Below are positions 1 to 7,541 of a DNA stretch of 13,842 nucleotides, piece after piece. The DNA comes from Limnochordia bacterium (GTDB lineage Bacteria; Bacillota; Limnochordia; Darwinibacteriales; B1SED10-159): assembly GCA_007132255.1 (NCBI GenBank), contig SLOZ01000004.1, positions 1 to 13,842 on the forward strand, in the 5' to 3' direction. The stretch's first letter is position 1, and every line of letters begins with the position of its first letter. Position numbers and translations under genes: made by a program. Under the pieces are notes generated by a model that was not told the origin of the DNA, did no database searches, and worked only from the letters and a program-made list of their open reading frames with translations.

Positions 1-827
1 AGAACCACCGGACAGGAAGCGCCCCAAATTATGCCAGCACTGGCCAAGTGAGCGACATAGACCATAGACTTATAGAGCAGGTTTCCTGAAGTGATGTCAG
101 GGACCAATAATACATCCGCTGCGCCCGCCACAGGGCCGTCAATTCCTTTGTGTTCGGCGGCTTCCTTGGAGATGGCATTGTCCAACGCTAGAGGACCATC
201 CACGTCGATGACCTTGTTTAACTGGCCCCGGCGCGACATTTGGACAATGATAGCCGCGTCGAGGGTTGCGGGCATTTTGGGAGTGACAGTTTCGACTGCA
301 GCCAGAAGCGCCACCTTAGGGCGAGGCATGTCCAACACAGCTGCCAACTCGGCAGCGTTATCTAAAATCTGGAGTTTCTGTTCCAAATCAGGAGCAATGT
401 TCATGCCGCCATCGGTGATTAGACGGAGCGATCCGTCTGGAAACTCCACAATCCCAATGTGACTGAGCAGTGGTTTTTTGCGCAGCCCAGTTTCTTTGTC
501 CAAAATGGCCTTGAGCAAAACAGCTGTTGGTAAAAGACCTTTCATGAGGATCGATGCTTGGCCGGAGCGAACAAGTTCGACAGCTGCTGCCGCGGCCGCT
601 TGCGGTGAGCCTGCATCCACGATATGGAAATCCGAAATATCTACATCGGCTTGTGCTGCGGCTCGTCGGATGTCCTGCGAAGGCCCGGTCAAGAATACGG
701 ACGTGATCAAACCCAACGCAGCCGCTTCGGTTACGGCCTCCAGAACAGGGACATCCCCAGCCCATGCCACTGCGACACCTTTTCCACTCGTCGTCTGCAG
801 TTGTTCGAGCAGCGTTGCGAAGCTCAT
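1..827 (-). CDS. ptb: Phosphate butyryltransferase (3' end outside window)
   Basis: Transfers a butyryl (or branched-chain acyl) group between CoA and phosphate, giving the acyl phosphate that butyrate kinase uses to make ATP; cytosolic. The frame is open from an ATG at 827 to the window edge, giving 275 residues of a family usually near 300, so about 25 C-terminal residues are missing. Family hallmarks are visible: SILMKG at 92-97, the LITDGGMNI stretch at 136-144, GPLALDNAIS at 211-220 followed by HKGI, and LVPDITSGNLLYK at 241-253. The ATG overlaps the buk stop in an ATGA, and an AGGAGG lies just upstream inside the end of buk, so the two genes are translationally coupled. The phosphate acetyltransferase family is a more distant alternative. 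The exact acyl chain preference cannot be read from the sequence. Confidence 0.93.
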   Translation of the reverse strand, partial: MSFATLLEQLQTTSGKGVAVAWAGDVPVLEAVTEAAALGLITSVFLTGPSQDIRRAAAQADVDISDFHIVDAGSPQAAAAAAVELVRSGQASILMKGLLPTAVLLKAILDKETGLRKKPLLSHIGIVEFPDGSLRLITDGGMNIAPDLEQKLQILDNAAELAAVLDMPRPKVALLAAVETVTPKMPATLDAAIIVQMSRRGQLNKVIDVDGPLALDNAISKEAAEHKGIDGPVAGAADVLLVPDITSGNLLYKSMVYVAHLASAGIIWGASCPVV

Positions 828-1885
828 TGGATGACCTCCTCGTAGTTCTTCGGCATCTCTTCGCCCGATAGCACACGCCGTGCTCCGGCCGTCAAAGCTT
901 CCATCTCTTCTTCACCGGGATAGCAAACGATAGCTGCAACCCACTGTACATAATCGGCAATGGCCGCGACCAAGGTCTCAGAATGGGCCATACCGCCGGT
1001 GAGCACGATTGCATCAACGTTGCCCTGTAGGACAGCGGCATAGGCGCCAATCTCTTTGGCCACCTGGTACACAAATGCCTCCCAGACAGCCTTGCTTTCT
1101 TCCGTATCCATGGCTTCGACTACCTGCAAGTCCATGGTGTGCAAATACCCCTGAAACCCACTTTGCTTGAGAACTCTCTGCAGGACTTGCCCTTCTGTGG
1201 CTCCTTCTTGGAAACAAAGATCAATGACCGCACCAAAAGGTAAGCCGCCGGCGCGTTCGGTGGAAAACGGCCCTTCATCATTGGCATTATTTATGTCCAA
1301 AATCCTCCCACCGTGAACCGCCGCAATGCTGACGCCGCCTCCCAAATGGCCCATAACAAAGCGGCTCTCAGCCAGTGGTTTGTTGAGATCGGCCGCTGCT
1401 CGATGGGCGGCGGCTCGTAAGCTTAAGATATGCCCGAAGCCCGCCCGCTCCACCGGCGGATACCCAGTGTAATGTGCCAAATTTAACCGTTCATCCACCG
1501 AGACGGGATCCACGGTATAGCCGTGAATTCCGACTGCATCGGCAATCTTCTTGCCAAGGATTGGCCCTAGATTCGCTGGATGGACACCACGTTCACCCTT
1601 CTCAGCATCAGCGACCATAGCGGCATCAATGATATATGTACCACTGGGTATAGGCTGCAAGAGGCCGCCTCGTGTTACCACGCAGGTTAAATCCTGGATT
1701 GTGAAACTGTTAGCATGCAGCCAAGCTTCGATCTGCTCAAATCTAAGTGTACTTTGTTCAGTCAACGACATTGCCGGTTGATCCCACACCAGAGATGCCT
1801 TCACAAACTGCTGAGGCGTCCAAAGGGAAACCTTGGTCGAGGTTGAACCGGGATTAATCGCAAGGATTACCACGAAAATTAACAC
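824..1885 (-). CDS. buk: Butyrate kinase (acetokinase family)
   Basis: Phosphorylates butyrate, or in the reverse direction makes ATP from butyryl phosphate; branched short-chain acids such as isobutyrate are possible substrates. It belongs to the ASKHA acetate/butyrate kinase family. In a 353-residue reading the motifs are INPGSTSTK at 10-18, RGGLL at 72-76, HPANLG at 102-107, GHLGGG at 179-184, DEGPFSTERAGGLP at 203-216 and TGGMAH near 296-301. Length matches the usual ~355. The start is uncertain. A GTG at 1885 lies 6 nt after an AGGGAG. A second GTG at 1873 (349 residues, beginning MVILAINPG) is 13 nt from GGAG but resembles some family N termini better. The frame extends to a TTG at 1933, but that extension would translate the ribosome binding site itself and is unlikely. 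It precedes ptb with a 4-nt overlap, the reverse of the usual clostridial ptb-buk order. Confidence 0.93.
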   Translation of the reverse strand: MLIFVVILAINPGSTSTKVSLWTPQQFVKASLVWDQPAMSLTEQSTLRFEQIEAWLHANSFTIQDLTCVVTRGGLLQPIPSGTYIIDAAMVADAEKGERGVHPANLGPILGKKIADAVGIHGYTVDPVSVDERLNLAHYTGYPPVERAGFGHILSLRAAAHRAAADLNKPLAESRFVMGHLGGGVSIAAVHGGRILDINNANDEGPFSTERAGGLPFGAVIDLCFQEGATEGQVLQRVLKQSGFQGYLHTMDLQVVEAMDTEESKAVWEAFVYQVAKEIGAYAAVLQGNVDAIVLTGGMAHSETLVAAIADYVQWVAAIVCYPGEEEMEALTAGARRVLSGEEMPKNYEEVIQ

Positions 1886-1941
1886 TCTCCTCTCCCTTTG
1901 TTTACTGAAAGAGCGGTATTCGTAAAGCGTCAAATACGTAG

Positions 1942-1971
1942 AAAAAGCAGGTGCACTGGGCTACCTGCTTT
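1942..1971 (-). terminator. Intrinsic terminator between pnp and buk
   Basis: On the minus strand AAAGCAGGT (1971-1963) pairs perfectly with ACCTGCTTT (1952-1944) around a 10-nt loop. The run of five T at 1946-1942 continues out of the stem. It lies 70 nt past the pnp stop and about 57 nt ahead of the favoured buk start. It can end the pnp transcript or act as an attenuator in a buk-ptb leader. I see no convincing promoter between the hairpin and buk; a TTGACG at 1933-1928 lacks a good -10 partner. Confidence 0.7.
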
Positions 1972-1999
1972 CATAAGGTCCTCTATCGTATTGTTTCAC
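1961..1999 (-). CDS. Possible 12-residue leader peptide ahead of buk
   Basis: A GTG at 1999 lies 9 nt after an AAGGAG (2014-2009) and opens a 12-codon frame reading MKQYDRGPYESR. Its TAG stop (1963-1961) falls at the junction of the first stem arm and the loop of the 1942-1971 terminator, so a ribosome finishing the peptide would cover the 5' arm. A second mini-ORF, ATG at 1974 to TGA at 1930 (MKAGSPVHLLFLRI), has AGAGGA 4 nt upstream and runs through the entire hairpin. Either could couple translation to termination. The evidence is only ribosome binding sites and placement, so chance is a real alternative. Confidence 0.25.
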   Translation of the reverse strand: MKQYDRGPYESR

Positions 2000-2040
2000 T
2001 GTTCAGCACTCCTTGTTAGGAAACCACGTACTCGGTTTTC

Positions 2041-4149
2041 TTATTCAGAGCTCTTGTCTTCGCTGGGAAGAGCGGCTTTGCGGGAAAGGTTGATCCGTCC
2101 CTGACGATCGATCTCTACGACTTTCACGAGAACTTCATCGCCTACATTCACAACATCCTCAACCTGCTTAACTCGTTCAGGCGCTAGCTGCGAAATATGG
2201 ATTAGACCTTCCTTGCCAGGCAGAATTTCTGCAAAGGCACCAAAGTTCATGACACGTTTCACAACACCAAGGTACGTTTCGCCCACTTCAACTTCTTTAG
2301 TATAGCTTTCGATGAGTTTGACGGCCTTTTGGCCACCCTCACCTTCGGTTGAAGCGATGAAGACCTTGCCATCATCATCGATGTCAATGGCTACGCCAGT
2401 TTCTTCGATGATCTTGCGGATGATCTTACCGCCAGGCCCGATCACGTCACGAATTCTGTCCACTGGAATCTGTAGGGTGATGATCCGCGGAGCATACGGC
2501 GACAAGTCCTCGCGCGGTTCAGAAATGACTTCTTCCATCTTGTCAAGGATGAAGTTGCGCCCCGTAGTGGCCTGCTGCAGCGCTTGCAGCAAAACTTCTC
2601 GGCTCACGCCGCCAATTTTGATATCCATCTGCAGTGCGGTAACGCCATCACGTGTACCAGCCACTTTGAAGTCCATGTCGCCCAAGGCGTCTTCCATGCC
2701 TTGGATATCGGTCAGAACGGCAAAGGTATCGTCATACTTCACAAGACCCATAGCGATACCAGCCACCGGTTTTTTAATCGGCACTCCGGCATCCATTAAG
2801 GCTAACGTACTTCCGCACACACTGGCTTGGGATGTGGAACCATTGGATTCCAAAATATCACTGACGAGACGGAGCGTATAAGGGAACTCATCGGCGGACG
2901 GAATAACCGGCAATAGCGCACGCTCTGCCAAAGCACCGTGTCCGATTTCTCGTCGTCCAGGTCCGCGCATGGGCCGTACTTCACCAACACTGTAGGCCGG
3001 GAAATTGTAGTGGTGAATGTAACGCTTGCGATCCTCATTTGTCAAGTTGTCCAAAAACTGTTCGTCTGACTTCAAACCCAAGGTCAGAGCCGTCAACGCT
3101 TGGGTCTGTCCCCGAGTAAACAAGCCAGAACCGTGAACACGCGGCAACAAGCCCACTTTGACGGATATTGGCCGAATTTCGTCCAGCTTGCGACCGTCAG
3201 GACGTAAACCCTGTTGGGTAATGAGTCGGCGCACTTCGCCTTTGACAATGCTGTCAGTTACGGCGGCTAGACTTTTTGCATTATCCGCAGCCGCTTCTTC
3301 ACCAAACTCTTCCGTGAACCCTGCGATGATCGCTTCGCGAGCAGCGCTGACCGCTTCGTCGCGAGCTTGCTTATCGGGATTGACAAGGGCGTCTTTTAAC
3401 TGAGCGGCATGCTGCTCCACCCATTGGACCAACTCGGCATTCGGCTGTTGCAGTTCAACGTTCCTTTTCTCTTTCCCTATTTGACTGCGAATTTCCTCTT
3501 GCTTGGAGCAAATTTCTTTGATGACCTCGTGTCCAAACATGATAGCTTCTAACATGATGTCTTCCGGTACTTCATCAGCGCCGGCCTCTACCATCATGAC
3601 GGCTTCTTTGGTACCAGCTACTACTAGATCCATCTTGGATTGCGCTTCTTGCTCCAAAGTCGGGTTAATGACAAACGCATCGTCCACCATTCCGACTTTA
3701 ACACCAGCGATGGGCCCGTCAAACGGAATATCCGACATGTGCAAAGCCGCGCTGGCCCCAATCATAGCGGCGATAGTAGGCGAGTTGCTCTTGTCCACGG
3801 ACAACACTGAAGCAACGACTTGAACATCATTGCGGAAACCGTCTGGGAACAAAGGACGCAGAGGCCGGTCGATCATACGGCAGGCCAACGTTGCATCGTC
3901 GCTGGGACGTCCTTCGCGGCGGCCAAAACCACCTGGAATCTTACCTACAGAATACATCTTTTCTTCGTAATCGACTAACAGGGGGAAGAAATCAATCCCC
4001 TGCCGCGGACTCTTCGACATCGTGGCCGTCACTAATACCACCGTATCTCCATAACGGACTAATACGGAACCGTTGGCTTGTTGGGCTAACTCACCGGTTT
4101 CCAGGACCAATGGCCGTCCTCCAAGTTCCATCTTAAACTGTTCTGGCAT
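2041..4149 (-). CDS. pnp: Polyribonucleotide nucleotidyltransferase (PNPase)
   Basis: Phosphorolytic 3'-5' exoribonuclease that releases nucleoside diphosphates and takes part in mRNA decay. The 702 residues match the family length and architecture: first RNase PH domain from about residue 10 (with GGFGRREGRPSD near 73-84), a helical linker around 230-300, second RNase PH domain from about 315 (IGHGALAERALLP at 402-414; the acidic catalytic patch around DMDFKVAGT and QMDIKIGG at 491-514), a KH domain with VIGPGGKIIRKI at 569-580, and an S1 domain at roughly 622-691. The ATG at 4149 is chosen because AGGAGGT lies 6 nt upstream and it begins MPEQFKMELGGR. The frame stays open 19 codons further upstream through the leader hairpin, without family similarity. 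It follows rpsO after a terminator and a structured leader, as in many bacteria. Confidence 0.98.
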   Translation of the reverse strand: MPEQFKMELGGRPLVLETGELAQQANGSVLVRYGDTVVLVTATMSKSPRQGIDFFPLLVDYEEKMYSVGKIPGGFGRREGRPSDDATLACRMIDRPLRPLFPDGFRNDVQVVASVLSVDKSNSPTIAAMIGASAALHMSDIPFDGPIAGVKVGMVDDAFVINPTLEQEAQSKMDLVVAGTKEAVMMVEAGADEVPEDIMLEAIMFGHEVIKEICSKQEEIRSQIGKEKRNVELQQPNAELVQWVEQHAAQLKDALVNPDKQARDEAVSAAREAIIAGFTEEFGEEAAADNAKSLAAVTDSIVKGEVRRLITQQGLRPDGRKLDEIRPISVKVGLLPRVHGSGLFTRGQTQALTALTLGLKSDEQFLDNLTNEDRKRYIHHYNFPAYSVGEVRPMRGPGRREIGHGALAERALLPVIPSADEFPYTLRLVSDILESNGSTSQASVCGSTLALMDAGVPIKKPVAGIAMGLVKYDDTFAVLTDIQGMEDALGDMDFKVAGTRDGVTALQMDIKIGGVSREVLLQALQQATTGRNFILDKMEEVISEPREDLSPYAPRIITLQIPVDRIRDVIGPGGKIIRKIIEETGVAIDIDDDGKVFIASTEGEGGQKAVKLIESYTKEVEVGETYLGVVKRVMNFGAFAEILPGKEGLIHISQLAPERVKQVEDVVNVGDEVLVKVVEIDRQGRINLSRKAALPSEDKSSE

Positions 4150-4174
4150 TCCATTACCTCCTTTTATACATTCT

Positions 4175-4215
4175 GCAAAGACCGCACAACCCTGCTTTGG
4201 TTGCACCGCCTTTGC
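4175..4215 (-). promoter_or_regulatory. Long leader hairpin of pnp
   Basis: On the minus strand a 17-nt arm (4215-4199) folds back on 4191-4175 around a 7-nt loop. I count 13 Watson-Crick pairs, three G-U wobbles and one central G-G mismatch. It ends about 12 nt upstream of the pnp Shine-Dalgarno. In Escherichia coli the pnp leader carries an RNase III-cut hairpin through which PNPase represses its own mRNA. The position here invites the same idea, but that function is inference. Confidence 0.5.
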
Positions 4216-4304
4216 ATACTGTGCTCTTTAGCAGGCCGTTGATAGACTGGCTGCTTCGGTCTTTTTCCCTGAGCTCTGCTTACACACGTTTGTCTGGACA
4301 TTTC

Positions 4305-4331
4305 AAAAAAGAGCGGGTTTCCCCCGCTCTT
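4305..4331 (-). terminator. Intrinsic terminator after rpsO
   Basis: Minus-strand AAGAGCGGG (4331-4323) pairs with CCCGCTCTT (4317-4309) around a 5-nt loop and is followed by an unbroken run of six T (4310-4305). It begins 1 nt after the rpsO stop. This looks like a strong terminator ending the rimP-to-rpsO operon, or partly insulating pnp from it. Confidence 0.88.
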
Positions 4332-4332
4332 C

Positions 4333-4599
4333 TTACCGGCGCAAGCCGAGAGTTTCGATGACGGCACGGTACCGCTCGACGTCCTTCTTCGCCAAATAGT
4401 TCAAAAGGCCGCGACGCTGACCAATCATCTTGTACAAACCTCTACGCGAATGGTGATCCTTCTTGTGAAGCTTTAAGTGCTCGGTGAGTTCCTTAATCCG
4501 AGTACTCAAAATCGCAATCTGGACCTCCGGCGAACCGGTATCACCATCGTGCCGTTTGTGGGTTTCAATAATCTGCTGCTTTGATTCCTTTGTAATCAA
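4333..4599 (-). CDS. rpsO: 30S ribosomal protein S15
   Basis: Primary 16S rRNA binding protein of the 30S platform. The 88-residue product carries the family signature HDGDTGSPEVQ at 17-27, HKKDHHSRRGL at 45-55, QRRGLLNYL at 61-69 and the C-terminal ETLGLRR. The start is taken as TTG at 4599, 8 nt after AGGAGG, giving MITKESKQQI and the standard length. A GTG at 4608 in the same frame directly abuts the AGGAGG and cannot be read efficiently. A strong terminator follows at once. The 88-nt gap from ribF contains stem-loops that may be an S15 autoregulatory site. Confidence 0.97.
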   Translation of the reverse strand: MITKESKQQIIETHKRHDGDTGSPEVQIAILSTRIKELTEHLKLHKKDHHSRRGLYKMIGQRRGLLNYLAKKDVERYRAVIETLGLRR

Positions 4600-4633
4600 A
4601 GGTTTCACCTCCTATCGATCATATCACCCGCAT

Positions 4634-4685
4634 CCAAGAATGTCGTCGGAGATACGGCATTCCTAGAGTGGGGATCTTTTCCACT
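4634..4685 (-). promoter_or_regulatory. Stem-loops in the rpsO leader, possible S15 binding site
   Basis: Two adjacent minus-strand hairpins fill most of the ribF-rpsO gap. The first pairs AGTGG with CCACT (4685-4667). The second pairs CTAGGAATG (4666-4658) with CATTCTTGG (4642-4634): nine pairs, two of them G-U, around a 15-nt loop. In the second stem a G-U pair is followed directly by a G-C pair, the GU/GC element that S15 recognises in 16S helix 22 and in several known rpsO leaders. Autoregulation is inference; the pairing is directly visible. Confidence 0.35.
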
Positions 4686-4687
4686 GT

Positions 4688-5632
4688 TTATTCTAGCACA
4701 ACACGACCTTGTTGTAAACGCATCCGAGAAATATGCGCTCTGGCTTCTGCGACATCCAACTCAATTTGCTTTTTGAGTGTCTTGACGTCATCATAGCGCA
4801 CAATACCTCGCAGCTTGCTGAGAAACTGAATCTCCATAACCTGACCATAGAGGTCGCCAGAAAAGTCCAGTAAGTAACTTTCGACGGTACGCTGCTTACC
4901 TTCGAAGGTGGGATTGCGACTGACTGCGGTAACGGACGGGTAGCCCTGACCGCTGCCAAGGATACTCCAAGTTGCATAGACAGCGTCTTCGGGCAGCACC
5001 AGTTCTTTGGCAACAGCCACGTTAGCCGTGGGAAATCCTAGTTTGCGCCCGCGACCCGCACCTGAGGTAACCACGCCGACGTAAGACTGAAAGCGCCCCA
5101 ATAGATGAGCTGCCTCTTTCACGCGGCCAGCCAGAAGGCACTGGCGGATCCGCGTACTGCTTACCGTCTTACCATCGACCAGAAACGGTTCCACGACGTC
5201 CACGGAAAATCCGTACCGCTGACCAAACTCTCGCAGTAGATCCGGTGTTCCTCGAGCTTGATGACCGAAACGGAAGTTGAAGCCACACACCACGTGGTCA
5301 ACACGCAGCGCTCGTATGAGTATGTCGCGAACGAACTGTTCTGGTGGTTCCGCTGCCAGGCTCTTGTCAAAGGCCACCCATACAACCTCATCGATACCCT
5401 GTTCAAATAACAAGTCTTGACGGACCGTAAAGTCGGTCAAAAGGCGAACCCGGCCAGTGAAAACTTGTTCTGGAGGGGTATCAAAGGTAAAAACAGTACT
5501 GCATCCGAAGGAAGGTCGTTTGGCTATGGCAACATCGATCAGCTGCCTATGCCCCAAATGAACACCGTCAAAGGTCCCCAGGGCCACACTGCGCCGACAA
5601 AGGCCTTGTGGCTTGACCCAATGAAGTTTCAA
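4688..5632 (-). CDS. ribF: Bifunctional riboflavin kinase / FAD synthetase
   Basis: Phosphorylates riboflavin to FMN and adenylates FMN to FAD. The 314 residues contain the N-terminal nucleotidyltransferase domain with GTFDGVHLGH at 19-28, GFNFRFGHQARG at 117-128 and SSTRIR at 158-163. The C-terminal riboflavin kinase domain follows, with GRGRKLGFPTANV at 193-205, NPTF at 240-243 and the VESYLLDF stretch at 250-257. The usual GxNPTF glycine region reads AVSRNPTF, a small departure. The start is a TTG at 5632, 6 nt after the truB stop and about 9 nt after AAGGA; the only nearby ATG is in another frame. The gene order truB-ribF-rpsO is classic for Bacillota. Confidence 0.97.
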   Translation of the reverse strand: MKLHWVKPQGLCRRSVALGTFDGVHLGHRQLIDVAIAKRPSFGCSTVFTFDTPPEQVFTGRVRLLTDFTVRQDLLFEQGIDEVVWVAFDKSLAAEPPEQFVRDILIRALRVDHVVCGFNFRFGHQARGTPDLLREFGQRYGFSVDVVEPFLVDGKTVSSTRIRQCLLAGRVKEAAHLLGRFQSYVGVVTSGAGRGRKLGFPTANVAVAKELVLPEDAVYATWSILGSGQGYPSVTAVSRNPTFEGKQRTVESYLLDFSGDLYGQVMEIQFLSKLRGIVRYDDVKTLKKQIELDVAEARAHISRMRLQQGRVVLE

Positions 5633-5638
5633 TGGGCG

Positions 5639-6568
5639 TCATCCTTTCAAGACGCGAAATGGCTGGCATACCATCTGCTGCTGTTGCTCGATGCTGGCCA
5701 AAGCCAGCAGTTCGCCCTCCAAGCCCATAACCAAAACTTCATCGCCTGGAACGAGCGGTCGAGGAATCGACAGCAGGTCTTCGGTGGGCACAGCATTCCC
5801 GTGTTTGATTCGTTGTTCTGCCAGCGGGGATACAATAACCTTTGGCCAATTCGGTAGGGCCGCCTCGATAGGCAGGACGAATGACCAATCCGCGGTGGCG
5901 ATCTTGTCTTGGAGTTCTTCGAGTGTGTGGCTATCCTCTAGAGAGAATGGTCCGTTTTGCAGGCGTGAAAGAAACGACATGTGAGCCCCTACACCCAAGG
6001 CTTGGCCGATATCATGGCACAAAGTGCGAATATAGGTGCCCTTACTACAGCGAATGTCCAGCAAGACGCGACTACCAAAATGCAGGTTCTCTTCGCCTTC
6101 CGGCAGCACCTTGTTGATATGCAGATCATAGATTTGGATCTCCCGTAATGGTCGATCAATGTCTAGACCAGCACGGGCAGCCTTATAAAGACGCTGTCCG
6201 TCAACACGAATGGCCGAAGTCATGGGGGGCAGCTGCTGCTGTCGGCCTCGGAAGGAACTTAGGGTTTCAGCGAATGCAGTCGGAGAAATCGAAAAATCCG
6301 TTTTGATCGCCAGCGTTTCACCACTGGCATCCTGCGATTGTGTTGCCAAACCCAGAGTCAGTTCAGCAATATAGCGCTTATCCTTCTCCAAGAGGTACGA
6401 TACAACCCGAGTCCCCTTGCCCAAACACAATGTAAGCACACCGGAAGCGCCTGGGTCAAGGGTGCCGGTGTGCCCAATTTTCCTCATATTTATGAGGCGT
6501 CGCATGACATTAACCACTTGATGCGAACTCATTCCAGGAGGCTTAATAACATTAACAATTCCGTCCAC
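5639..6568 (-). CDS. truB: tRNA pseudouridine-55 synthase
   Basis: Converts uridine 55 in the T-loop of tRNAs to pseudouridine. The 309-residue form shows KPPGMSSHQ near 9-17, the catalytic motif GHTGTLDPGASGVL at 32-45 with Asp38 as nucleophile, KRYIAELTLG near 64-73, and RCSKGTYIRTLCHDIGQALG in the second half, followed by a PUA-like C-terminal region. The start is taken as GTG at 6568, 8 nt after GGGGAG, giving the family-typical MDGIVNV. An ATG at 6586 (315 residues) is in frame but has no clear ribosome binding site. Either start overlaps the end of nrnA (by 17 nt for the GTG), implying coupling. It lies between nrnA and ribF in the operon. Confidence 0.97.
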   Translation of the reverse strand: MDGIVNVIKPPGMSSHQVVNVMRRLINMRKIGHTGTLDPGASGVLTLCLGKGTRVVSYLLEKDKRYIAELTLGLATQSQDASGETLAIKTDFSISPTAFAETLSSFRGRQQQLPPMTSAIRVDGQRLYKAARAGLDIDRPLREIQIYDLHINKVLPEGEENLHFGSRVLLDIRCSKGTYIRTLCHDIGQALGVGAHMSFLSRLQNGPFSLEDSHTLEELQDKIATADWSFVLPIEAALPNWPKVIVSPLAEQRIKHGNAVPTEDLLSIPRPLVPGDEVLVMGLEGELLALASIEQQQQMVCQPFRVLKG

Positions 6569-7541
6569 TGCCAGTGCTCCCCTCATTGTGGATTAACTGC
6601 TCGGCGGCCCGAATAACCTGGGGAACCAACTGGACCATTGAACCCTCCACTGTGGCGCCAGAAGCTAGACGATGTCCACCGCCGCCGAACTGGCGAGCCA
6701 GAGAACCCACGTCTAGGCTGTGTGAGCGGAAACCAAGGCGAATCGTGCCAGGACTGGTTTCGCGAAACAAAACGGCTACCTTAACCCCAGACACCATCCG
6801 TGCATATTGGATGAACTGATCACCCTCCTGAGGATCCACGGCGCATTCAACGAAAGCATGATAATCCACCGTCATCCACACCACCGAGCCATCACTGGTG
6901 CGTTCCATATTGTTTAACGCTCGACCCAATAGGGAGACGAACTCCCAAGACTTCGTTTCGAAGATGAGGCGTGACGTCGTATCGGGCTCGGCTCCCAAAC
7001 GCACCAACTCAGCACCGAGAGACAAAACCTCGGGTGTCGTATTACCATAGCGAAAGCCACCAGTATCACCCACAATGCCAGCGTAAAGCGCTTCTGCCAT
7101 AGCGGTATCCAAAGATACATTAAGCTCAGTTAACACCTTATAGATCATACTGGCTGTAGCGGCTTCAGAAGTATCAATGTAATGGTAAGCCATTCCGCCA
7201 GGATTGCCCACGTGATGGTCGATATTAAAGATTACAGAGGCTCTTTCGGTAAGAGGTTTGGCCGTGCCAGTTCGATCAGGATGGCAGTCTAGAACCACCA
7301 AGTTCTGGAACGACTCAACATCTTCCGGTGGCCGAATGGCATGCAAACTACTCCACGGAAAGCCATACGGAATCTTGTCACCGCAGACCATGGTCGCCCT
7401 TTTTCCCAGGGATGTCAATCCCAAATACAGGGCAACCATGGAACCGAGGCTATCCGGATCCGGATTTTCGTGTGCCACGATGACAAAGTCGTCCAGCTGG
7501 CGAAAACCCGCTACCAATTGGCTAAACGCATCCGACTTCAT
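6552..7541 (-). CDS. nrnA: DHH-family nanoRNase / pAp phosphatase (NrnA-type)
   Basis: The NrnA family degrades short oligoribonucleotides left by exonucleases and dephosphorylates 3'-phosphoadenosine 5'-phosphate; some members cleave pGpG. The 329 residues hold the DHH domain metal ligands HENPDPDSLGS at 24-34, Asp85 in VVLDCH, DHH at 108-110 and GDTGGF at 158-163, followed by the DHHA1 domain with GGGGHRLASGA at 286-296. The ATG at 7541 overlaps the rbfA stop (ATGA). This position between rbfA and truB is common in Clostridia-like genomes. Together with pnp at the operon's end, it supplies a terminal step of RNA decay. Which substrate dominates cannot be told from sequence. Confidence 0.94.
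   Translation of the reverse strand: MKSDAFSQLVAGFRQLDDFVIVAHENPDPDSLGSMVALYLGLTSLGKRATMVCGDKIPYGFPWSSLHAIRPPEDVESFQNLVVLDCHPDRTGTAKPLTERASVIFNIDHHVGNPGGMAYHYIDTSEAATASMIYKVLTELNVSLDTAMAEALYAGIVGDTGGFRYGNTTPEVLSLGAELVRLGAEPDTTSRLIFETKSWEFVSLLGRALNNMERTSDGSVVWMTVDYHAFVECAVDPQEGDQFIQYARMVSGVKVAVLFRETSPGTIRLGFRSHSLDVGSLARQFGGGGHRLASGATVEGSMVQLVPQVIRAAEQLIHNEGSTGSGRNC

Noticed and set aside
388..876. Minus-strand 162-residue open frame over ptb
   Set aside because: It is rich in Arg/Cys/Ser and has no family similarity; the overlapping minus-strand frame from 827 gives a clear phosphate butyryltransferase that is open to the window edge.
2312..2881. Plus-strand 189-residue frame inside pnp
   Set aside because: It is the antisense shadow of a strongly conserved PNPase region, with low-complexity Ser/Pro/Met composition.
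4618..4646. Possible promoter for rpsO: TGATATGAT with ACGACA 17 nt upstream
   Set aside because: The start would fall on the Shine-Dalgarno itself, the -35 is weak, and the region is better explained as leader structure in an operon transcript. It cannot be excluded.
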